Shown one piece after another: positions 1 through 8,163 of a DNA stretch of 64,000 bases (positions within the stretch are counted from its first letter, which is position 1; each line of letters opens with the position of its first letter). The notes under the pieces were generated by a model. That model had not been told where the DNA came from, did no database searches, and was given only the letters and a program-made list of their open reading frames with translations. The translations under genes were made by a program, and so were the position numbers. The stretch spans positions 1 to 64,000 of the forward strand of contig NZ_JAHKRN010000011.1 in NCBI RefSeq assembly GCF_019396385.1. Direction: 5' to 3'. The stretch comes from Nonomuraea harbinensis. GTDB taxonomy: Bacteria > Actinomycetota > Actinomycetes > Streptosporangiales > Streptosporangiaceae.

Positions 1-203
1 GCGGCATGTTCGGCCAGGTTCCAGCAGTTCTTGCGGTCGATGTCACCCAGCAGCCCGCGCACATAAGCCCCAGCGGCGCGACGTGGTTCGACCCGGCCGA
101 ACCGAGAGGCGATCCGGGCCATCAGCTCGTTGAAGATGACCATCCAGCCATCAGGGTTTACGCTGTGGCTCGCGGCCACCGCACGATCTTTTGTAGTCCT
201 CAC
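1..203 (-). CDS. IS701-family transposase, N-terminal part (runs off left edge)
   Basis: The reverse strand reads, from a GTG start directly after an in-frame stop, about 67 residues including FNELMARIASRFGRVEPR and GLLGDIDRKNCWNLAEHA. This is the N-terminus of IS701-type DDE transposases, where a helix with a R-F-x-R-x-E-P-R core precedes a GLL...RKN.W..AE segment. The DDE catalytic core would lie beyond the left edge, so activity cannot be judged. The start is uncertain because no good ribosome binding site is visible. The neighbouring gene has G+C well below the backbone, which fits an insertion sequence in accessory DNA. Recognition is from memory of the family, not a search. Confidence 0.72.
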   Translation of the reverse strand, partial: MRTTKDRAVAASHSVNPDGWMVIFNELMARIASRFGRVEPRRAAGAYVRGLLGDIDRKNCWNLAEHA

Positions 204-306
204 AAACTCGAATGATCACGCGGTGGCCGTTGCCATGTGACCCCAACGTCTCAAGATCGCGAAGTGTCACTGGAGTACTAGAGCACGGTTCGACGCCAGC
301 GTCTAC

Positions 307-1422
307 GTGGATCGCAAGACTAGGCTCCGTATGCTCACACTGCCTGAGTTCGCGTGCGTGAAAGTGCCACCCGGAGCCAGCCTCGCCGTGCCCACCGTCA
401 AGGACGTTGCACCGAATGGTCTGCTTGGAAAAGAGTGGCACTCCATCTCTATCAATCATCTGATCGCAGGTGACCCGACTGCAGTTCATAGGCTGGTCTT
501 TCACGTCGCCAGTGAACTCACCCACTTCCCTTTGCCAGACTGCCATACCGACGAGGGTGTCCAGGGACAGCTAGAGTTCGCTCTTCCTGGCTGGCATCTG
601 CGTATGGCTCGTATCGAACCGTCCCCTATCTCCGGACCGGCCACTATCGTCGAGGCCACGCCTGATCACCCTTCGCCTACAGGCGAAATGATCGACGTCC
701 TAGGAGATCAGCTTTTCGACCTTCTGGGTTTGATCGCTGGCACCGAACCGGGCGTTGATCCAACCGTGGGGCTGAGTGAATCAGACGAGATCGTCTGGGT
801 TCACTGGGGCGTGCCTAGAAGCGGTCAGGCAAGCTGGCGCTGGTGTGAACCTGAGATGGTGGAGTCGGTGCTGCCGATACTGGCGCATGGCTTCACCGGC
901 CTGGTGCAGGATGTGGCCACTCAGAAGATTGTCAGTCGTGCGATCAGATACTGGATGGCTGCCAACGCCCGTGGCGTTGTCCTTGACGTCAAGATTCCTG
1001 TCGCATGTTCCGGGCTGGAACTTCTCGCGTGGACTGTCCTTCAGCAGCGCGGCTGGCTTACGGCGGAGTCGGTCAACAAGCTCAACGTAGCCGCGAATCT
1101 CAGACTGCTGCTGTACAGCATGGACATTCCGGTCGCACTGCCTGCCGGCTTCGATGCACTCGCGAAGCGTAACGGGGCTTACCACGGTGGAACGGCGAAG
1201 GGCCCAGAGTTGATCTTCGCCGTACGCAACGATCTTGTGCATCCTGCGAAGAAGGCCGCCAAGCTTGAGTGGCCGTCGTCGCCGGAGTTGACCGAGGCGT
1301 GGCGCCTGTCGATGTGGTACCTGGAACTCGTGATTCTCCGCTTGCTCGATTACCAGGGTGGGCACCTGTCACGACTCAAGCATGGGGCTTTCTCCATCGA
1401 CTCTGTGCCGTGGGCTTCCTGA
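307..1422 (+). CDS. Hypothetical protein with HEPN-like C-terminal RNxxxH motif
   Basis: The protein is 371 aa with no signal peptide or membrane segment. The N-terminal half (about 1-190) is beta-rich and unrecognised. The C-terminal part is helical and holds VRNDLVHP at about residues 306-313; R307, N308 and H312 match the R-N-x3-H (Rx4H) motif of HEPN ribonuclease domains. It is followed by a W-R-L-x2-W-Y-L-E-L helix and a YQGGHLSRL segment, an arrangement I associate with ApeA-type HEPN proteins. If the match is real the product may be an RNA-cutting effector or toxin. Start GTG 307, or ATG 331; neither has a strong ribosome binding site. Codon usage is markedly less GC-rich than the backbone and the gene sits between a transposase end and a tRNA, so horizontal acquisition is likely. 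Confidence 0.6.
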   Translation: MDRKTRLRMLTLPEFACVKVPPGASLAVPTVKDVAPNGLLGKEWHSISINHLIAGDPTAVHRLVFHVASELTHFPLPDCHTDEGVQGQLEFALPGWHLRMARIEPSPISGPATIVEATPDHPSPTGEMIDVLGDQLFDLLGLIAGTEPGVDPTVGLSESDEIVWVHWGVPRSGQASWRWCEPEMVESVLPILAHGFTGLVQDVATQKIVSRAIRYWMAANARGVVLDVKIPVACSGLELLAWTVLQQRGWLTAESVNKLNVAANLRLLLYSMDIPVALPAGFDALAKRNGAYHGGTAKGPELIFAVRNDLVHPAKKAAKLEWPSSPELTEAWRLSMWYLELVILRLLDYQGGHLSRLKHGAFSIDSVPWAS

Positions 1423-1476
1423 GCTGTGACAGACCGCTGCGGTAGTCACGCAGTTAGTCACTCAGGAGACAAGAGA

Positions 1477-1503
1477 GGCCGCTTCCGATCTTCGGAAGCG
1501 GCC
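1477..1503. terminator. Hairpin terminator
   Basis: A perfect 12-bp stem (GGCCGCTTCCGA / TCGGAAGCGGCC) with a 3-nt loop, followed by TTCT on the plus strand. It lies after the HEPN-like gene and on the 3' side of the tRNA, so it could end transcription from both directions. Confidence 0.75.
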
Positions 1504-1523
1504 TTCTACCTGCGGCAACTCTG

Positions 1524-1597
1524 TCGGGGTGGCGGGATTTGAACCCACGACCTCTTCGTCCCGAACGAAGCGCGCTGCCAAGCTGCGCTACACCCCG
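1524..1597 (-). tRNA. tRNA-Pro (anticodon CGG)
   Basis: The reverse strand folds as a 74-nt cloverleaf. The acceptor stem is CGGGGTG with CACCCCG. The anticodon stem is CTTCG/CGAAG with loop TTCGGGA, giving anticodon CGG. The T arm holds GGTTCAAATCC. CCA is not encoded. The 3' end faces the accessory DNA at the left edge, the orientation expected where elements integrate into tRNA 3' ends. Confidence 0.95.
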
Positions 1598-1669
1598 GTG
1601 CACACCGTCTTGCATGTGCGTGGAAAGTCTAGCCGACTTCGCGGGTGCTTGTGACCACTCGGCCCCGCC

Positions 1670-2563
1670 TCAGCGCCGGGGTACGAGGGTGAGCAGGGAC
1701 GCCTCCGGGAAACAGGCGAAGCGGGCCGGGGCGTACGGGCTGGTGCCGAGGCCGGCGGACACGTGGAGCCAGGAGGAGTCGTGGCGGCTGAGGCCCTTGA
1801 CGCGCTTCCTGTCGATGCCGCAGTTGGTGACCAGGGCGCCGTAGAACGGGATGCAGAGCTGGCCGCCGTGGGTGTGGCCGGCGAGGAGGAGCTGGTAGCC
1901 GTCGTCGGCGAAGCGGGTCATGTTGCGCGGCTCGGGTGAGTGCATGACGCCGAGGCGGAGGTCGGCGTCGGCGGGGGCGGGGCCGGCCACGAGGTCGTAG
2001 CGGTCGCGGGAGATGTGGGAGTCGTGGATGCCGGCCACTGCCACGTCGAGGTCGCCGACCTTGACGCGGGCGGTGGTGTTGTTCATGTCGAGCCAGCCCT
2101 CGGCGGCCATGCCGGCGCCCAGCTCCTCCCAGGGGAGCGACGGGGTGTGCTGGCGGCGTTCGTTGCGCGAGGTGCGCCAGAGGTAGCGCAGGGGGTTCTT
2201 GGGCTGCGGAGCGTACAGGTCGTTGGAGCCGTACACGAACAGGCCGGGGCGGCGCAGCAGGGGCTCCAGGGCGTGCAGGAGCGACGGGACGGCGTCGGGG
2301 TGGGCGATCGAGTCGCCGGTGTTGACCACCAGGTCGGGCTCCAGCGCGCCGAGGGAGCGCACCCAGTTGATCAGCATGGTGCGCCGGGGCGTCAGGTGCA
2401 GGTCGGACAGGTGCAGGATCCGTACGGGGCGCTGGCCCCGCGCCAGGACCGGCACGTCGAACCGGCGCAACCGGAACGAGTTGCGCTCCACGATCGACGC
2501 GTAGGCCACGCCGGCCACGCCGAGCCCGAGCACTGACAGCGGCACTGCGACTGCTTTCCTCAC
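1670..2563 (-). CDS. Membrane-anchored metallophosphoesterase
   Basis: A calcineurin-like phosphoesterase of about 297 aa. A short N-terminal hydrophobic segment (VPLSVLGLGVAGVAYAS) probably anchors it with the catalytic domain outside. The metal-binding signatures are in order: LSDLHL, NTGDS, YGSND (family GNHD position) and AGHTHGGQL near the C-terminus. The GTG used gives the N-terminus (M)RKAVAVPLS typical of actinobacterial homologues; the frame is open 14 codons further upstream. The substrate is unknown; relatives hydrolyse phosphoesters or cyclic nucleotides at the membrane. It is transcribed divergently from the YqeY gene across a short shared promoter region. Confidence 0.85.
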   Translation of the reverse strand: MRKAVAVPLSVLGLGVAGVAYASIVERNSFRLRRFDVPVLARGQRPVRILHLSDLHLTPRRTMLINWVRSLGALEPDLVVNTGDSIAHPDAVPSLLHALEPLLRRPGLFVYGSNDLYAPQPKNPLRYLWRTSRNERRQHTPSLPWEELGAGMAAEGWLDMNNTTARVKVGDLDVAVAGIHDSHISRDRYDLVAGPAPADADLRLGVMHSPEPRNMTRFADDGYQLLLAGHTHGGQLCIPFYGALVTNCGIDRKRVKGLSRHDSSWLHVSAGLGTSPYAPARFACFPEASLLTLVPRR

Positions 2564-2622
2564 CTCTTCATGATGCCCGACATCCGGCACGGGCCGTCCG
2601 CGCACGCGGCAAGATGGACCGC

Positions 2623-3078
2623 ATGAGCGGACTGAAAGACAAGCTGAAGGCCGACCTGACGGCCTCGATGAAGAATCGGGACGAGCTCCGGCTGCGGACC
2701 ATCCGGATGGCCCTGGCGGCGGTGAACGTCGAGGAGGTCTCCGGCAAGGCGGCGAGAGAGCTCACCGACGCGGAGATCATCAAGGTGCTGACCCGGGAGG
2801 CCAAGAAGCGCCGGGAGGCGGCGGAGGCGTTCGGCAACGCGGGCCGCGCCGAGCAGGCCCAGGCGGAGCGCGACGAGGAAGCGGTGCTGGAGGAGTATCT
2901 GCCCGCCCAGTTGTCCGACGAGGAGCTGGGCAGGCTGGTCGACGAGGCCGTGTCCGAGACGGGCGCCTCGGGCCCGCAGGCGATGGGTCAGGTCATGAAG
3001 GCGGTCAACCCGAAGGTCGCCGGGCGGGCGGAGGGTGGCCGGGTGGCCGCCGCCGTGCGCGCCAGGCTGGCGGGCTGA
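2623..3078 (+). CDS. GatB/YqeY domain-containing protein
   Basis: About 151 aa, almost wholly helical, opening with (M)SGLKDKLKADLTASMKNRD, the standard YqeY N-terminus. The PLAQLSDEEL-like segment and the terminal G-P-Q-A-M-G-Q-V-M-K stretch match the family. The domain resembles the tRNA-binding tail of GatB amidotransferase subunits, but the cellular role is unsettled. ATG 2623 is preferred over the in-frame ATG 2614 by family alignment; a CAAGAT hexamer ends 7 nt before it, so a leaderless start is possible. It converges on the PBP gene, with a hairpin between them. Confidence 0.88.
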   Translation: MSGLKDKLKADLTASMKNRDELRLRTIRMALAAVNVEEVSGKAARELTDAEIIKVLTREAKKRREAAEAFGNAGRAEQAQAERDEEAVLEEYLPAQLSDEELGRLVDEAVSETGASGPQAMGQVMKAVNPKVAGRAEGGRVAAAVRARLAG

Positions 3079-3088
3079 CGTCGTGGCT

Positions 3089-3118
3089 GGACGGGCCTCC
3101 GGTGGCGAGGGCCCGTCC
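3089..3118. terminator. Hairpin between convergent genes
   Basis: A 9-bp GC stem (GGACGGGCC / GGCCCGTCC) with a 12-nt loop lies between the ends of the YqeY and PBP genes. It is probably a shared bidirectional terminator; no T-run follows. Confidence 0.6.
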
Positions 3119-3123
3119 GTCAG

Positions 3124-5379
3124 TCAGTCGGCCGGCACCAGGCCGGTCTCGTTCCAGTCGCCCCAGCCGCGGTTGTTGTCGCCGCCGCGTCCCCGGTCGC
3201 CGCGGTCGTTGTCGCGGTCGAACAGGTCGCGCAGGTCGTCGAAGTCACGGTCGCCGCGGTCGTCGCGCTCCTTCTTCTTCGGCTTGGGCGCGCACTTGTC
3301 GCTGCAGCCGCCGAAGCGGGACCGGTCGGCCGAGTGGAACTTGGCCGGCTCCACGCCCTTGAGCGCGGAGATCATCGATTCCTTCCAGATGGGGCCGGAG
3401 ATCGAGGCGCCGTACACGTACGGGTAGTAGCGGCCGCCGATGGTCACGCCGATCAGGTTGTGGCTGAAGGCGCCGCGCGGGTCGCCGATGCTGACGGCCG
3501 ACGAGAGGTTGGGCGTGTAGCCGGCGAACCAGGCGGCGGTGTAGTTGTCGGTGGTGCCGGTCTTGCCTGCGGCGTCGCGGCCGATGCCGCCGACCCCGCT
3601 CATCGTGCCCTTGGTGAACACGCCGGACAGGATGGCGCTGACCGCGTCGGCGACCTCCTCGTCCAGGACCTGCTCGCACTTGGGCTTGAACCGGGTGACC
3701 TTGCCGTCGCGGTCCTTGACCTCGGTGATGGCCAGCGGGGCGCAGTATTTGCCGCGGGCGCCGAGGGTCGCGTAGGTGTTGGCGACCGTCACCGGGTCGA
3801 CCTCGTTGATGCCGAGGGTGAAGGTCTCGAACTCGCCCAGCTTCCCGCCGTCGGCCCGCTTGAGCCCCATCTTCTTGGCCGTCTTGACGGTGTCGCAGAG
3901 GCCGACGGACTGCTGCAGCTTCATGAAGAACGTGTTGACCGAGCCCCAGGTGCCGCTCTCCAGCGTCTTGAAGCCGCCGCCGCCCTCGCTGGAGTTGTTG
4001 ACGGTGTGGGAGGGGTCGCCGACGCCGTTGCCCTTGCAGTCCTTGAACGAGCTGTAGCCGGTGGCGCGGTAGCCGTTGGGGGCGGGGAAGCCGTCGGCGA
4101 ACTTCATGCCCTCCGCCAGCGCCGCGGTCAGCGTGTAGACCTTGGCGGTGGAGCCCTGCTGGAAGCCCCGGCCGCCGCCGTGCGCGGCGTCGGCGACCAG
4201 GTTGTAGGACATCTCGTTCTTCTTCTTGGAGTTGCCGAACTTGCGGGAGGCGGCCATGGCCTTGATCTCGCCGGTGCCCGGCACGACCATCGCCTGGGCG
4301 GCCACCGGCTTGTCCTTGGGGCTCACGTACTTCTTGATGGCCTTCTCGGCGGCCTTCTGCATCTTCGGGTCGATCGTGGTCTTGATCGTCAGGCCGCCGC
4401 GCTGGAGGAGCTTGAGCCGCTCCTCGGCGGTCTTGCCGAAGTCCTTGTTGAGGAGGATCTCGTTCTGCACGTAGAGGCAGAAGTACGGGTATGAGCTCTC
4501 CTCGCAGCCGCCGGGCATCTCGACGTCCTTCCAGCCCAGCTTCTTCTTCTTGGCCTCGTCGGCCTCCGGGCGGGTGATCGCGCCGACCTCGGCCATGCGG
4601 TCGAGCACGACGTTGCGCCGCTCCAGCAGCAGGGCCCTGGACTTGGGGCCGACGTTGGGGTCGGTGCGGGCGGGGTTCTGCACCGCGCCGGCGAGGGTGG
4701 CGGACTCGGCGAGGCTGAGCTCGGAGGCGGGCTTGTCGAAGAAGCGCCGGGCGGCGGCCTGGATGCCGTGGGCGCCCGCGCCGAAGTAGGCGATGTTGAG
4801 GTAGCGCTCGAGGATCTCGTTCTTGGTGTACTTCTGCTCGATCGCCATGGCGTAGCGCAGCTCGTTGAGCTTGCGTGAGACGGTCGTGGCGGTGGCGGCG
4901 GCCCTCTCCTCGTCGGTCTCGGCGGCGTTGACCAGCACTTGCTTGACGTACTGCTGAGTGATGGAAGAACCGCCCTGCGTGACGCCGCCGGTGGTAAGGT
5001 TTTTGATCAGAGCGCGGGCGGTGCCCTCGATGTCGATGGGCCCGTGCTTGTAGAAGCGGAAGTCCTCGATCGCGATCAGGGCTTTCTGCATGATCGGGGC
5101 GACCTTGTCGAGGCTGACCGACTGGCGGTTCTCGAAGTAGAACTGCGCGATCTGCTTGCCGTTCGCGTCGACCAGCTTGGTGCGTTCGGAGAGCGGTGGC
5201 TCTTCGAGCTCCTCGGGCTTGAGGTCGAGCGCTCCCACGGCCGACTTGGCGGAGACGCCCGCGCCGCCCACGGCGGGCAGCGCGACGGCGGCTGCGAGCA
5301 CGCCCGCGGCCACGCCGGCCGTCGTCAGTTTGATGACGTTCAGGATCGGCGCGAAACGATCTTTGCCCTGAGCTTGCAC
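3124..5379 (-). CDS. Class A penicillin-binding protein (transglycosylase/transpeptidase)
   Basis: A bifunctional peptidoglycan synthase of about 751 aa. After a short cytoplasmic tail one transmembrane helix (about residues 15-40) exports the enzyme. The GT51 domain carries the EDFRFYKHGPID glycosyltransferase motif and the TQGGSSITQQYVKQ motif. The penicillin-binding domain carries S-T-A-K (SxxK, in QGSTAKVYT), S-V-N (SxN) and KTGTT. The last 60 residues are charged then G/N/R/D-rich, a disordered wall-facing tail. It lies back to back with wblA, as in Streptomyces. The GTG chosen follows a -10 hexamer by 7 nt; the frame stays open 27 codons upstream, but that stretch looks like promoter. 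It polymerises and cross-links peptidoglycan at the membrane. Confidence 0.93.
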   Translation of the reverse strand: MQAQGKDRFAPILNVIKLTTAGVAAGVLAAAVALPAVGGAGVSAKSAVGALDLKPEELEEPPLSERTKLVDANGKQIAQFYFENRQSVSLDKVAPIMQKALIAIEDFRFYKHGPIDIEGTARALIKNLTTGGVTQGGSSITQQYVKQVLVNAAETDEERAAATATTVSRKLNELRYAMAIEQKYTKNEILERYLNIAYFGAGAHGIQAAARRFFDKPASELSLAESATLAGAVQNPARTDPNVGPKSRALLLERRNVVLDRMAEVGAITRPEADEAKKKKLGWKDVEMPGGCEESSYPYFCLYVQNEILLNKDFGKTAEERLKLLQRGGLTIKTTIDPKMQKAAEKAIKKYVSPKDKPVAAQAMVVPGTGEIKAMAASRKFGNSKKKNEMSYNLVADAAHGGGRGFQQGSTAKVYTLTAALAEGMKFADGFPAPNGYRATGYSSFKDCKGNGVGDPSHTVNNSSEGGGGFKTLESGTWGSVNTFFMKLQQSVGLCDTVKTAKKMGLKRADGGKLGEFETFTLGINEVDPVTVANTYATLGARGKYCAPLAITEVKDRDGKVTRFKPKCEQVLDEEVADAVSAILSGVFTKGTMSGVGGIGRDAAGKTGTTDNYTAAWFAGYTPNLSSAVSIGDPRGAFSHNLIGVTIGGRYYPYVYGASISGPIWKESMISALKGVEPAKFHSADRSRFGGCSDKCAPKPKKKERDDRGDRDFDDLRDLFDRDNDRGDRGRGGDNNRGWGDWNETGLVPAD

Positions 5380-5386
5380 GGTCCCA

Positions 5387-5392
5387 AGCCTA
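5387..5392 (-). promoter_or_regulatory. -10 element (TAGGCT), leaderless PBP start
   Basis: TAGGCT ends 7 nt upstream of the GTG of the PBP gene and no Shine-Dalgarno sequence precedes that GTG. Transcription would begin at or beside the start codon. No convincing -35 hexamer is seen. Confidence 0.5.
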
Positions 5393-5620
5393 CGTCGAAA
5401 GCGTGAGGCTAACGGTAACACCACACCATTTCGCCTTGACTGGTAGGGGTGACTAGTCATTCCCGGTCAAGAGTCCAGCGAGAATTTGGTCCTCTGGGGT
5501 CTGTCGGTCCGAAGGTCTCGTTGCGTACGTTCTCCCTGCGGCAACTGAATACGGAGGCTCGGCGCCCGCGCCCGTCGGCCCCAAATGACGACTGACCACC
5601 TAAGGGGAGTGGGGTCGAAA

Positions 5621-5917
5621 ATGTGGATCACGGATTGGACCTCCCGTGCCGCCTGTCGAGGTGCGGACCCGGACGCGCTGTTCGTCCAAGGGGCTGCGCA
5701 GAACAGGGCGAAGCTGATCTGCCGAGGATGCCCGGTCCGTACCGAATGCCTCGCCGATGCGCTGGACAACCGCATCGAGTTCGGGGTGTGGGGCGGTATG
5801 ACCGAACGCGAACGGCGTGCGCTGCTACGGCGGCGACCCGACGTGGACTCGTGGCGTGAGCTGCTCGAGTCCGCGAAGGAAGAGTACGAGCGGACCAACG
5901 AGCTGATCGCCGGCTGA
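5621..5917 (+). CDS. wblA: WhiB-family regulator WblA
   Basis: A 98-aa iron-sulfur transcription factor. Cysteines at 12, 34, 37 and 43 (C-x21-C-x2-C-x5-C) bind a 4Fe-4S cluster; EFGVWGG forms the turn contacting the principal sigma factor, and a basic helix TERERRALLRRRP follows. The FVQGAAQNRAK and CLADALDNR segments match Streptomyces WblA and mycobacterial WhiB4 rather than WhiB or WhiD. WblA represses antibiotic production and promotes aerial development in Streptomyces. ATG 5621 is chosen for its purine-rich upstream AGGGGAGTGGGG; an in-frame ATG 36 nt upstream lacks a site. Flanking PBP and ArsA genes are the same as around SCO3579. Confidence 0.9.
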   Translation: MWITDWTSRAACRGADPDALFVQGAAQNRAKLICRGCPVRTECLADALDNRIEFGVWGGMTERERRALLRRRPDVDSWRELLESAKEEYERTNELIAG

Positions 5918-5933
5918 TCGGTCCAGGCGAGGC

Positions 5934-5957
5934 GCGGCCGGCGAAGACGCCGGCCGC
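5934..5957. terminator. Perfect hairpin terminator
   Basis: A 10-bp perfect stem (GCGGCCGGCG / CGCCGGCCGC) with AAGA loop, followed by ACTCTT on the plus strand. It separates the convergent wblA and ArsA genes and probably serves both. Confidence 0.8.
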
Positions 5958-5961
5958 ACTC

Positions 5962-7089
5962 TTATGCCTTCGCCATGAGCTCGCCGATGCGGCGCAGGCC
6001 GGCCAGGTCGTGCACGTCCTCGGACATCGCGGCGACCTGGGCGACCGGCACCGTCGGGTGCGCGGTCACGAAGCGGTCCTGCTCCCGGTGCTCGCGAGCG
6101 GCGAGTTGCATCCTCCCGGTGTGCAGCCGCAGCACAGCGGCGGTCAACTCGTGTTCGCCCCGTGATTGCAGGTCCTCGGCGGCCGCGGCGCTCCTCACTC
6201 CTGAGAGCGTCGCGGCCGGTGACTCGTGCACCCGGTTGACGACCAGGCCGGCGAGGGGCATGCGCTCCTCGGCCAGTCGCTCGACGAAGTAGGAAGCCTC
6301 GCGCATGGCGTCGCGCTCCGGCGCGGCGACCACGAGGAAGGCCGTGCCGGGCGCCTGCAGCAGCTTGTACGTGAGTTCGGCGCGCTGCCTGAAGCCGCCG
6401 AAGACGGCGTCGAGCGCTGACACGAAAGTCTGCAGGTCCTTGATCACCTGGGCGCCGAGCAGTTTGGTCAGCGCGCCGGCGACGAACCCGAACCCGGCGT
6501 TGAAGATGCGGAAGGCGCTGCGCCCGCCGGCCTTGGCCGGGGCGGTCAGCAGCCGGATGAACCGCCCGTCGAGAAACCTCCCGAGCCGCTCGGGCGCGTC
6601 GAGGAAGTCGAGCGCGGAGCGCGACGGCGGGGTGTCGACGATGATCAGGTCCCACTCGTCGGAGCGGCGGAGCTGGCCGAGCTTCTCCATGGCCATGTAC
6701 TCCTGGGTGCCGGCGAAGCTCGACGACAGCGACTGGTAGAAGGGGTTCGACAGGATCTGGCGGGCCCGCTCCGGGTCGGCGTGCGCCTCGATGATCTCGT
6801 CGAACGTGCGCTTCATGTCGAGCATCATCGCGAAGAGCTGGCCGCCGCTCTCGCACTCGACGATGCGGCGCGGGGTGTTGTCGAGCTCGCTCAGCCCCAT
6901 CGCCTGGGCCAGGCGCCTGGCGGGGTCGACGGTGAGCACCACGGCGCACCTGCCGCGCTCGGCGGCGCGCAGGCCGAGCGCCGCGGCGGTGGTGGTCTTG
7001 CCGACGCCGCCGGAGCCGCAGCAGACGATGATGCGGGTGCCGCTGTCGTCGAGGATGGCGTCGATGTCGAGGGTGGCGGGCTTTCTCAC
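5962..7089 (-). CDS. ArsA-family ATPase (second of pair)
   Basis: A 375-aa P-loop ATPase of the SIMIBI class. The deviant Walker A is CGSGGVGKTT; the switch regions are VDPARRLAQ and IIVDTPPSRSALDFLD, characteristic of ArsA/Get3 proteins. No transmembrane segment is present, so the protein is cytosolic or peripheral. Its GTG overlaps the TGA of the upstream paralogue by 4 bp, so the pair is translationally coupled; GGGAG just upstream is a further start signal. The pair next to wblA is conserved in actinomycetes (SCO3577-3578). No arsB, arsC or other arsenic gene is nearby, so the name reflects family only. Confidence 0.88.
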   Translation of the reverse strand: MRKPATLDIDAILDDSGTRIIVCCGSGGVGKTTTAAALGLRAAERGRCAVVLTVDPARRLAQAMGLSELDNTPRRIVECESGGQLFAMMLDMKRTFDEIIEAHADPERARQILSNPFYQSLSSSFAGTQEYMAMEKLGQLRRSDEWDLIIVDTPPSRSALDFLDAPERLGRFLDGRFIRLLTAPAKAGGRSAFRIFNAGFGFVAGALTKLLGAQVIKDLQTFVSALDAVFGGFRQRAELTYKLLQAPGTAFLVVAAPERDAMREASYFVERLAEERMPLAGLVVNRVHESPAATLSGVRSAAAAEDLQSRGEHELTAAVLRLHTGRMQLAAREHREQDRFVTAHPTVPVAQVAAMSEDVHDLAGLRRIGELMAKA

Positions 7090-8087
7090 GCTGCTCCCTG
7101 GGTGCGGATGCTCTCGGCCAGCTCGTACAGGCCCGCGAGGTCGACCCCGTCGGCCAGCAGCGGCAGCTCGTAGCTCGGCCGTTCGGCGGCGGTGAGGGTG
7201 TCGCGCTCGTCGCGTTCGATCTCGGTGCGGCGGGCGTGCTCGGCGAGCTCCTCGGCGAGCGCCTCGGCCAGGGCCTTGGCGTCGCCGCCGGTGGCCAGGC
7301 CGGCGGCCTCCAGACCGGCGACGAGCTCGGCGGTGTCGACGCGGCCCTTGACCGCCTTGTCGAGGACCGGCTGGGGGAGGAGCGGCTCGCGCACCATGTT
7401 GATGAAGACGCCGCCGGGGGGCAGGCCGGCCGCCTGAAGATCGGCGAGGCCGTCGAGCGTTTCCTGGACGGGCATTTCTTCCAACAAAGTCACGAAATGC
7501 ACCGCTGTTTCCGGGCTTTTCACGACGCCTCGTACGAGATCGGAATGGTTCTTGATGGGGCCGACCCTCGCCAGGTCCGCGACCTCCTCCGTGACGTTCA
7601 GGAAGCGCGTGATGCGGCCCGTCGGCGGCGCGTCGAGGACCACCGCGTCGTAGACCCGCTTGCCGTCCTTGCCACGCCGGCGCACCGCCTCGCTGGTCTT
7701 GCCGGTGACCAGGACGTCGCGGAAGCCGGGGGCGATCGTGGTGGCGAAGTCGAGCACGCCCATCTTGGTCAGCGCCCGGCCCGCCCTGCGCATGCCGTAG
7801 AACATCTCCAGGTATTCGAGCATGGCCTCCTCGGGGTCGACGGCCAGCGCGTAGACGTCGCCGCCGTCGGGGGCCACCGCGATGCGGCGCTCCTCGTACG
7901 GCAGCGGCGGCAGGTCGAAGATCTGGGCGATGCCCTGCCTGCCCTCCACCTCGACGAGCAGCACCTTGCGCCCGCCCGAGGCGAGGGCGAGCGCGAGAGC
8001 GGCGGCCACCGTCGTCTTTCCGGTGCCGCCCTTGCCGGTGACGACGTGCAGTCGCACACCGTCCCAATCCGTGTCCCGAGAGTCCAC
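7086..8087 (-). CDS. ArsA-family ATPase (first of pair)
   Basis: A 333-aa SIMIBI ATPase with deviant Walker A VTGKGGTGKTT, a VEVEGRQGIAQIF segment at switch I and VVLDAPPTGRITRFL at switch II. It differs from its partner mainly in the C-terminal half, where an alanine- and glutamate-rich helical stretch (KALAEALAEELAEHARR) replaces the partner's region. The two probably form a heterodimer in place of the two halves of a single ArsA; this is inference. It leads the two-gene operon. GTG 8087 follows a -10 hexamer by 6 nt without a ribosome binding site. Confidence 0.87.
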   Translation of the reverse strand: MDSRDTDWDGVRLHVVTGKGGTGKTTVAAALALALASGGRKVLLVEVEGRQGIAQIFDLPPLPYEERRIAVAPDGGDVYALAVDPEEAMLEYLEMFYGMRRAGRALTKMGVLDFATTIAPGFRDVLVTGKTSEAVRRRGKDGKRVYDAVVLDAPPTGRITRFLNVTEEVADLARVGPIKNHSDLVRGVVKSPETAVHFVTLLEEMPVQETLDGLADLQAAGLPPGGVFINMVREPLLPQPVLDKAVKGRVDTAELVAGLEAAGLATGGDAKALAEALAEELAEHARRTEIERDERDTLTAAERPSYELPLLADGVDLAGLYELAESIRTQGAA

Positions 8088-8093
8088 GATTCG

Positions 8094-8099
8094 AGGCTA
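8094..8099 (-). promoter_or_regulatory. -10 element (TAGCCT), leaderless ArsA start
   Basis: TAGCCT ends 6 nt before the GTG of the first ArsA-like gene. TTGCGT lies 15 nt further upstream as a weak -35 candidate. Confidence 0.5.
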
Positions 8100-8150
8100 C
8101 CGAACGGTCATTTGACGCAAGCCCACGAGTGCCCCGGAGATTGCTCACAC

Positions 8151-8156
8151 TACGCT
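8151..8156 (+). promoter_or_regulatory. -10 element (TACGCT), leaderless DUF4177 start
   Basis: TACGCT ends 7 nt before ATG 8164. An in-frame ATG at 8158 is too close to the hexamer to lie on the transcript, which favours 8164. Confidence 0.5.
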
Positions 8157-8163
8157 GATGGCC

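Noticed and set aside
5962..8087. Arsenic resistance function for the ArsA pair.
   Set aside because: No arsB, arsC, arsR or arsenite-binding cysteine pattern is seen; synteny with wblA argues for a different role.
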